This document shows positions 1-4,756 of a stretch of 8,474 nucleotides of DNA, piece after piece. The notes below the pieces were generated by a model that did no database searches, had not been told where the DNA came from, and saw nothing but the letters and a program-made list of their open reading frames with translations. This DNA is from CAYOFK01 sp964403185. Lineage in GTDB: Bacteria; Bacteroidota; Bacteroidia; Bacteroidales; VadinHA17. Where the stretch lies: assembly GCA_964403185.1 (NCBI GenBank), contig CAYOFK010000132.1:1-8474 (forward strand), read 5' to 3'. Each line of letters opens with the position of its first letter. Within the stretch, counting starts at the first letter, position 1. Position numbers and translations under genes: made by a program.

Positions 1-4
1 GTGC

Positions 5-28
5 AGGGTGATCTTCATCACCCTTTTT
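5..28 (+). terminator. Rho-independent terminator of an upstream gene outside the window
   Basis: An 8-bp perfect stem, AGGGTGAT (5-12) with ATCACCCT (17-24), closes a CTTC tetraloop and is followed by a five-T tract (24-28, its first base being the last of the stem). The T tract lies only on the right side, so it would stop rightward transcription arriving from a gene beyond the left edge. Its dyad closely resembles the hairpin at 213-234. Confidence 0.7.
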
Positions 29-77
29 GCAATCTTATACACGAATCCCACAGCACAACATGATGCAATGCTCCTGT

Positions 78-105
78 AATAAATCCATTCCGGGATTTAT
101 TTTTT
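78..105 (+). terminator. Second rho-independent terminator-like hairpin
   Basis: A 9-bp perfect stem, AATAAATCC (78-86) with GGATTTATT (93-101), surrounds the loop ATTCCG. A six-T tract runs 100-105, overlapping the end of the stem. The stem is AT-rich and so weaker than its length suggests, but the geometry is that of an intrinsic terminator on the + strand. It may be a backup for the terminator at 5-28 or may end a short transcript. Confidence 0.6.
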
Positions 106-212
106 GTCCTTTGCACTTATTTCACCACAATTCATATTATGGTTCAAGCTAAAATTAATATATATACCAGGTAAAAGAACCTGTTTGTAAATGACATATC
201 TATTCAATTTCC

Positions 213-234
213 GGTGATTTATATCACCCTTTTT
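213..234 (+). terminator. Third terminator-like hairpin sharing a dyad with 5-28
   Basis: GGTGAT (213-218) pairs with ATCACC (223-228) around a TTAT loop, followed by CTTTTT (229-234). The right arm plus tail, ATCACCCTTTTT, is identical to bases 17-28. A six-pair stem is short for a terminator. The dyad could instead be an operator or the remnant of a duplication. Confidence 0.45.
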
Positions 235-316
235 CTGTGGTATGGTTAAAGGCAACAATCCGGACCGGAAACTGGAGCCTTGATAAAAATCATTCATTAA
301 TACCTGTTTTTAATAA

Positions 317-324
317 TATCTTTA
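317..324 (+). promoter_or_regulatory. Possible Bacteroidota -7 element for methylmalonyl-CoA epimerase
   Basis: TATCTTTA matches the Bacteroidota -7 consensus TAnnTTTG except for its last base and lies 27 bases before the ATG. No TTTG-like -33 element stands at the expected distance, so the assignment is weak. Confidence 0.3.
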
Positions 325-351
325 CGGTATGAATGGTAAAATAACAAACAG

Positions 352-759
352 ATGGTACCAACGCACATTGAACATATTGGGATAGCTGTTAACAGCCTTA
401 AAGAAGCCATCCCCTTTTACGAGGACGTACTTGGATTGTCCTGCTATAATATCGAAGAAGTTGAGGATCAGGGAGTTAGGACTGCATTCTTCAGGATCGG
501 GCAGACCAGGATTGAATTGCTTGAAGCCACCGGAAGCGAAAGTCCCATTGCCCGGTTTATTAAGAAGAAAGGACAGGGCATTCATCATATCGCTTTTGCC
601 GTAAAAAACATCAACGAACAATTAAGCCGGATTAATGAACAAGGCGTAAAACTTATTGACCGGAAATCCAGGAAGGGAGGTGAAAATCTGAATATTGGAT
701 TTCTGCATCCCGCATCAACCCTGGGAGTTTTGATGGAATTGTGTGAGGATACAAACTAG
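352..759 (+). CDS. mce: Methylmalonyl-CoA epimerase
   Basis: This 135-residue protein interconverts the (R) and (S) epimers of methylmalonyl-CoA. It thereby links methylmalonyl-CoA mutase with methylmalonyl-CoA decarboxylase or carboxytransferase in the succinate-propionate route; it is cytosolic. It is a two-module vicinal-oxygen-chelate (glyoxalase-fold) protein of normal family length. The visible metal-ligand candidates are His8 in IEHIGIAV, Glu55 in RIELLE, His78/His79 in GIHHIAFAV and Glu129 in LMELCE, spaced as in the known family. The ATG at 352 is chosen because the family's N-terminal strand (HIEHIGIAV) begins five residues later and the ATGs at 329 and 333 are out of frame. No Shine-Dalgarno is visible. 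A terminator overlaps the stop codon, so the gene is probably monocistronic and not part of the citrate lyase operon downstream. The mutase subunits are not in the window. The assignment is very secure. Confidence 0.93.
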   Translation: MVPTHIEHIGIAVNSLKEAIPFYEDVLGLSCYNIEEVEDQGVRTAFFRIGQTRIELLEATGSESPIARFIKKKGQGIHHIAFAVKNINEQLSRINEQGVKLIDRKSRKGGENLNIGFLHPASTLGVLMELCEDTN

Positions 760-780
760 TCAGGGCTCACCTGATTTTTT
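758..780 (+). terminator. Rho-independent terminator of mce
   Basis: AGTCAGG (758-764) pairs with CCTGATT (770-776), including one G-T wobble, around the loop GCTCA. A six-T run follows at 775-780. The stem begins inside the stop codon of the epimerase gene (757-759), so translation termination and transcript termination are physically overlapped. It separates mce from the citrate lyase genes. Confidence 0.7.
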
Positions 781-804
781 CGGATTCCGGTAACTGCAAT
801 TCTG

Positions 805-812
805 TATATTTG
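805..812 (+). promoter_or_regulatory. Bacteroidota-type -7 promoter element for the citrate lyase operon
   Basis: TATATTTG is an exact match to the Bacteroidota -7 consensus TAnnTTTG, lies 22 bases before the GTG start and follows the mce terminator directly. The -33 region is poor: TTTT at 777-780 is the nearest T-rich match, and its spacing is longer than usual. The predicted leader is about 15 bases and AT-rich with no Shine-Dalgarno. Confidence 0.5.
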
Positions 813-834
813 TAATAAAATATTCAACAATTCA

Positions 835-2052
835 GTGATTAAAAAAGCAATTTGTGGAAACGGCGGGCCTCGCATTCGATCCGATTGTGAGATTGCCCTT
901 CATCTTACTACAGGAAATCAGATCCGGATTTCATTGGAATCAAAGGTGGAAACTCTTTATGGCAACTCCATTCGTGCCCTGACAAATGATATTCTCGGAC
1001 ATTTTGGTATCTCCGGAGCCACAGTGGAAATTAAAGACTCAGGGGCCATGGCTTTTGTCATTGCTGCCAGGTTGGAGGCGGCCATCAAAAAACTAATGGA
1101 TACGGATACGGAATACCTGCCCCCGATGATGGAACATGCACAGTATGAATCCGGTCATGGCAGATTCAGGTTCTCAAGACTCTATCTGCCCGGAAACACG
1201 CCCGGCATGATGCTGAATGCCGGAATCCACAAACCTGACGGTATTATTCTGGACCTTGAAGATTCGGTGGCTCCCCAAAAAAAACATGAAGCCCGGTTCC
1301 TGATCAGAAATGCTTTAAGGCAACTGGATTTTATGGGTGCGGAGCGTATGGTGCGGATCAACCAGATGCCCGGTGGGATTGAGGATCTCAAATACCTTAT
1401 TCCTCACAATGTGCATGTGATCCTGATACCAAAATGCGAGCATCCCGACCAGATCACCACTGTAGATGCAAAGATCCTGGAATTACAGGGTGGGGAACAT
1501 AAGAAACCCGTATTCCTGATGCCCATCGTTGAAAGCGCCCTGGGTGTTGAACGGGCATTTGACATTGCATGTTGCTCTACTAATATTGTGGCAATGGCTA
1601 TTGGCTTAGAGGACTATACTGCCGACATTGGAGTACAGCGGACCACTGAAGCATCCGAATCCCAGTATGCAAGGTTACGTATTGTAAACGCCTGCAAAGC
1701 GGCGGGCATTCAACCCATTGATTCGGTATTCTCAGATGTGGCTGATACGGAAGGATTACGCAAGTCTGCTGAAGTGTCCAGGTCTCTGGGTTTTGAAGGC
1801 ATTGGTTGTATACATCCCCGCCAGGTTCCCATAATCCATGAGGTATTCATGCCAACCGGTGCAGAGATTCAAAAAGCCCAAACCATACTTATGGCTTTTT
1901 CTGAAGCAGAAAAAAAGGGACTTGGGGTAGTTTCACTGGGCACAAAGATGATCGATGCCCCGGTGGTTAAACGGGCCATGAATACCATTCAGTTAGCCGT
2001 TCACCAGGGGATCATCCCGGAAGACTGGGAAAAACATCATAACAGGGAATAA
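835..2052 (+). CDS. citDE: Fused citrate lyase acyl carrier protein (gamma) and beta subunit, CitD-CitE
   Basis: The 405-residue product joins two subunits that are separate proteins in classical citrate lyase. Residues 1-90 resemble CitD, the carrier of the phosphoribosyl-dephospho-CoA arm: SKVETLYGNSIR, then DSGAMAFVIAARLEAAI. Residues about 110-405 are CitE, the citryl-ACP lyase with a TIM-barrel fold, which releases oxaloacetate. Visible CitE motifs are SRLYLPGN (Arg115), ILDLEDSVAPQKKHEAR (138-154), MVRIN (Arg174), PIVESALGV (Glu233, Mg ligand), GLEDYTADIG (Asp260, Mg ligand), CIHPRQV (325-331) and the C-terminal GTKMIDAPVV. The carrier serine normally lies in AGTLESSD; here the corresponding segment reads CGNGGPRIRSD, leaving Ser16 as the likely attachment site. 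The GTG start gives a CitD-like N-terminus. CitF follows 16 bases later, so the two are surely cotranscribed. The fusion fixes carrier and lyase at 1:1. CitE identity is secure; the carrier assignment is strong by alignment. Confidence 0.9.
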   Translation: MIKKAICGNGGPRIRSDCEIALHLTTGNQIRISLESKVETLYGNSIRALTNDILGHFGISGATVEIKDSGAMAFVIAARLEAAIKKLMDTDTEYLPPMMEHAQYESGHGRFRFSRLYLPGNTPGMMLNAGIHKPDGIILDLEDSVAPQKKHEARFLIRNALRQLDFMGAERMVRINQMPGGIEDLKYLIPHNVHVILIPKCEHPDQITTVDAKILELQGGEHKKPVFLMPIVESALGVERAFDIACCSTNIVAMAIGLEDYTADIGVQRTTEASESQYARLRIVNACKAAGIQPIDSVFSDVADTEGLRKSAEVSRSLGFEGIGCIHPRQVPIIHEVFMPTGAEIQKAQTILMAFSEAEKKGLGVVSLGTKMIDAPVVKRAMNTIQLAVHQGIIPEDWEKHHNRE

Positions 2053-2068
2053 TTGTTAACCGATTCCA

Positions 2069-3631
2069 ATGAAGGATCTAAAAGAAGTAATTAATGCTGC
2101 AGGCAGGCCGGTCCCTGCTGTTGCCAACGGGAAGGAACAAATTCCTTTTCAGGGTGTTGGAAAATACAAACCAACGGCCCCGGCATACGGTCCACCAATC
2201 GCAACCTGTGCAGATTTTCCACCGGATGGAAATAAAAAGGTGAAAAACCTTAAAGAAGCCCTGATAAATGCAGGGTTAAAGGATGGTATGACCATATCAA
2301 CCCATCACCATTTCAGAAATGGCGACCTGCTTGCCAACCGGATATTTGACATCGCAAAGCAACTGGGTGTCAAAGACCTGGTTTGGTTTCCCTCTGCGTC
2401 ATTTCCCTGCCATGAATACCTGATACAGTATCTGGAAGATGGTACAATACATCATATCGAGGGGAGCATGAACGGACCCTTAGGGAAATTTACTTCAGAG
2501 GGGAAGATGAGAGGTATTGGGGTTTTGAGATCGCATGGAGGAAGGTACCAGTCCGTGCAGGATGGAGAGGTTCACATTGATATCGCAGTTATTGGGGCTG
2601 CCTGTGCCGATCCTTTTGGAAATGCAAACGGACTGACTGGCCCCTCAGCAACCGGGTTGCTGGGATTTGCACAGGCCGATTCCCAATATGCCGGTAAGGT
2701 TATTGTGGTTACAGACAATATGGTTCCCTTCCCCTGTATCCCATGGCAGATCCATGGCAATTATGTAGATTTTACCGTTGAAGTGGAGAAGCTTGGGGTT
2801 CCTGAAAAGATCATTTCCGGAACCACCCGGATCACAAAAAGCCCGGACCGTTTATATCTTGCTGAACTGACTGCGAAATTTTGTGATGCAGCCGGTATCA
2901 TAAAAGACGGATTTTCATTCCAATCGGGAGCTGGCGGGACCTCCTTGGCAGTGGGCGAATATTTCAGATCCATAATGAAGGAGAAAGGCATCAAAGCCCG
3001 GTTCGCCAGGGGAGGCAGTAATGCCTACCTGGTATCCATGCTTGAAGAGGGGCTGGTTGAATGCATCATTGACGGGCAAACATTTGACCTGGAGGGCATC
3101 CGGTCCATGATAGAGAATCCAAATCATGTATGGTCCAGCCCGTTTACTTCATATAATTATCACAGTAAAGGAAATTTTGCAGGAATGGTGGATGTGGTGA
3201 TACTTGGCGCTACGGAAATTGATGTGAACTTTAATGCCAATGTGGTCACACACTCCGATGGCTATCTGTTGCATGGTATCGGGGGCTGGCAAAACTGCCT
3301 TTTTTCGAAAACGGTGATACTGCCTGTGCCTTTATTCAGGGACCGGATCCCGGTTATTGTTAATGATGTAACCACTCTTTGTGGTCCCGGTGAACTTATT
3401 GACGTGGTAGTTACTGAGCGTGGCATTGCCATCAATCCTTTACGTAAAGACCTGATTGCTAAGGTGAAAAATTCCGGTTTACCTGTTGTCTCCATCAGGG
3501 AACTAAAAGAAATTGCAGAACAGATCTGCGGCAAACCTGAAAAACCCGGATTTGAGGACCAGGTGGTGGCCATTATAAAATGGGTGGACGGAACAGTGAT
3601 TGATGCGGTCAGGAAAGTACGAACAAAGTAG
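2069..3631 (+). CDS. citF: Citrate lyase alpha subunit (citrate:acetyl-ACP transferase, CitF)
   Basis: This 520-residue protein transfers the acyl carrier from acetyl-ACP to citrate, giving citryl-ACP and acetate. Together with the CitD-CitE fusion it cleaves citrate to acetate and oxaloacetate in the cytosol. It has the full CitF length. Near the N-terminus are the family's NAAGRPVP (9-16) and IPFQGVGKYKP. Next come STHHHFRNGD (77-86), HIEGSMNGPLGKF, GPSATGLLGFAQADSQYAGK, TTRITKSPDRLYLA (252-265) and SFQSGAGGTSLAV (283-295, the CoA-binding glycine loop). ATEIDVNFNANVVTHSDG (381-398) and GIGGWQN (403-409) belong to the second CoA-transferase-like domain. The ATG at 2069 lies 16 bases after the citDE stop with no Shine-Dalgarno and gives the expected N-terminus. 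No frameshift or missing motif is seen. The genes for the acetate:ACP ligase (citC) and prosthetic-group synthesis (citX, citG) are not adjacent. Confidence 0.95.
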   Translation: MKDLKEVINAAGRPVPAVANGKEQIPFQGVGKYKPTAPAYGPPIATCADFPPDGNKKVKNLKEALINAGLKDGMTISTHHHFRNGDLLANRIFDIAKQLGVKDLVWFPSASFPCHEYLIQYLEDGTIHHIEGSMNGPLGKFTSEGKMRGIGVLRSHGGRYQSVQDGEVHIDIAVIGAACADPFGNANGLTGPSATGLLGFAQADSQYAGKVIVVTDNMVPFPCIPWQIHGNYVDFTVEVEKLGVPEKIISGTTRITKSPDRLYLAELTAKFCDAAGIIKDGFSFQSGAGGTSLAVGEYFRSIMKEKGIKARFARGGSNAYLVSMLEEGLVECIIDGQTFDLEGIRSMIENPNHVWSSPFTSYNYHSKGNFAGMVDVVILGATEIDVNFNANVVTHSDGYLLHGIGGWQNCLFSKTVILPVPLFRDRIPVIVNDVTTLCGPGELIDVVVTERGIAINPLRKDLIAKVKNSGLPVVSIRELKEIAEQICGKPEKPGFEDQVVAIIKWVDGTVIDAVRKVRTK

Positions 3632-3657
3632 AATATTTAATCTTTAGTGAAGCAATT

Positions 3658-3822
3658 ATGAAAAAATACAAATGCAATGTATGCGGTCATATTTATGACC
3701 CGGAACCGGGTGATCCCGATGGGGGAATATCTCCGGGAACCCCTTTTGAAGATCTTCCCGACAGTTGGATATGTCCTGTCTGCGGGGTTTCAAAAGAAGA
3801 GTTTTCTTTGTTGGGGGAATAA
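3658..3822 (+). CDS. Rubredoxin
   Basis: The 54-residue product is a classical rubredoxin, a cytosolic one-electron carrier with one iron held by four cysteines. The two Cys knuckles are YKCNVCGHIYDP (Cys6, Cys9) and WICPVCGVSKEEF (Cys39, Cys42), with the usual GDPDGGI and GTPFEDLPDSW between them; length and spacing are standard. It starts 26 bases after the citF stop with no terminator between, so it is probably read through from the citrate lyase operon. In anaerobes, rubredoxins commonly feed rubrerythrin or superoxide reductase to remove peroxide and superoxide. No such partner is encoded here, so the electron donor and acceptor are unknown. There is no sign that it works with citrate lyase; the link may be only positional. 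Confidence 0.95.
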   Translation: MKKYKCNVCGHIYDPEPGDPDGGISPGTPFEDLPDSWICPVCGVSKEEFSLLGE

Positions 3823-3910
3823 GCCGGTCCTTTTGTTCAGTCTCAGGCGGCATGTAGATGGCAACGGCAGGCAGGCACGGCGGGAAAACGAAAGGTACAG
3901 AGCCTGTCGC

Positions 3911-4753
3911 TTATCTCTGCTGTTCCAATTCAATAAAGGATCTCGACTTCGCTATAAACCATGGGTTTCTGAGTTCTTTTTTATTGTATTCCATGGGCGA
4001 ACCATCTGCCTGGAGTACTGTTCCTCCGGATTCCCTGACAATGATCTCCCCGGCGGCAATATCCCATTCCATGGTTGGTCCGAACCTGGGGTATACTTCT
4101 GCCCGGCCCTCCGCAATCAAACCGAATTTCAGGGAACTCCCCGCCGGGGTGAAAACAATGTTTTCGTGACGTGACTTCAGTTTCTCAATATACTTAACAG
4201 TGGCTTCGGATTGATGAGACCGGCTGCCTGAAACCCTGATTTCATCAGTCCGGTGATCTCCGGGAAGCTTTTCCGATTCTGAGATCCAGTCATGAAAATC
4301 TTCCGGAAATGAAGATCCCTCTTTTTTCCTGAAAAAAAAGCTTCCCACACTGCGGGCTGCATAATACAAGCTGCCAAACACCGGAAGATACATGATTCCC
4401 AGAACCGGTTGGCCCTTCTCTATTAATGCAATATTTACAGTAAACTCACCATTCCCGTTTATGAATTCTTTAGTCCCGTCCAGCGGATCCACAAGCCAGA
4501 AATGATCCCATTTTTTTCTTAACTCCCATGAGGTGCCGGTACCTTCTTCACTTAAAACGGGATATCCGCTTTTTTGAAGGCGGGAGGTTAATATCGTATG
4601 TGATGCACGATCAGCAAGTGTAAGAGGCGATTGATCTTCTTTCAGTTCAATTTCCAGATCATCGCGGCTATAGACCTCCATGATGCATTCACCTGCTTCA
4701 AATACCATTGGCAGGGTATCCACAAGCAGTTTTTTAAGATCCCCGGGTTTCAT
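3911..4753 (-). CDS. cysQ: 3'(2'),5'-bisphosphate nucleotidase CysQ
   Basis: The 280-residue protein is a magnesium-dependent, lithium-sensitive-type phosphatase of the inositol monophosphatase superfamily. It hydrolyses 3'-phosphoadenosine 5'-phosphate (PAP) to AMP, removing the inhibitory by-product of PAPS use. Visible motifs are LTLADRAS (44-51), VLSEEG (66-71, metal-binding Glu), WLVDPLDGTKEFINGNGEFT (86-105, the DPxDGT metal motif plus the CysQ-typical KEFI), VSGSRSH (174-180), GSSLKFGLIAEGRAEVYPRFGPT and EWDIAAGE (229-236). KEFI and GPTMEWD favour CysQ over plain inositol monophosphatase. The start lies three bases after the stop of the upstream SLC13 permease gene, which implies tight cotranscription and probably translational coupling. 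CysQ beside such a permease is an arrangement I recall from sulfate-activation loci of Bacteroidota, but cysD, cysN and cysC are not in this window. Confidence 0.92.
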   Translation of the reverse strand: MKPGDLKKLLVDTLPMVFEAGECIMEVYSRDDLEIELKEDQSPLTLADRASHTILTSRLQKSGYPVLSEEGTGTSWELRKKWDHFWLVDPLDGTKEFINGNGEFTVNIALIEKGQPVLGIMYLPVFGSLYYAARSVGSFFFRKKEGSSFPEDFHDWISESEKLPGDHRTDEIRVSGSRSHQSEATVKYIEKLKSRHENIVFTPAGSSLKFGLIAEGRAEVYPRFGPTMEWDIAAGEIIVRESGGTVLQADGSPMEYNKKELRNPWFIAKSRSFIELEQQR

Positions 4754-4756
4754 GCT

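Larger units (their letters stand above)
29..351. other. Non-coding intergenic region ahead of methylmalonyl-CoA epimerase
   Basis: No credible gene is visible on either strand. The longest reading frame here (complement of 97-297) has no recognisable domain and runs through two hairpins. The contents I can name are the two terminator-like hairpins at 78-105 and 213-234 and a weak -7 promoter candidate at 317-324. Bases 106-212 could encode a small RNA ending at the third hairpin, but I see no convincing promoter for it. The nearest is TTTG at 110-113 with a two-mismatch -7 at 135-142. Confidence 0.5.

Noticed and set aside
97..297. 66-codon open frame on the - strand in the left intergenic region
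   Set aside because: It has no recognisable domain, runs across the hairpin at 213-234 and into the one at 78-105, and has no promoter or plausible start context.
322..621. 99-codon - strand frame opposite mce
   Set aside because: Antisense shadow of methylmalonyl-CoA epimerase, whose metal-ligand motifs lie in the + frame.
3262..3573. 103-codon - strand frame inside citF
   Set aside because: CitF motifs run uninterrupted through this stretch on the + strand; the - frame has no recognisable features.
3866..3876. GGCAGGCAGGC short direct repeat
   Set aside because: Only two to three copies of a 4-base unit; too short to be a meaningful repeat or CRISPR unit.
3823..3910. Possible terminator between the converging rubredoxin and cysQ genes
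   Set aside because: GGCAGGC at 3866-3877 can pair with GCCTGTC near 3902-3908, and a 4-bp ACAG/CTGT stem exists on the - strand. Neither is followed by a proper T tract, so I list no terminator here.
3858..4169. 103-codon + strand frame antisense to cysQ
   Set aside because: It is a shadow of cysQ with no recognisable domain and no start signals.
3677..4174. 165-codon + strand open frame overlapping the rubredoxin gene and the 3' part of cysQ
   Set aside because: Its first part is rubredoxin in the wrong frame and the remainder is antisense to the conserved CysQ C-terminus. The rubredoxin frame has all four cysteines and explains the DNA.
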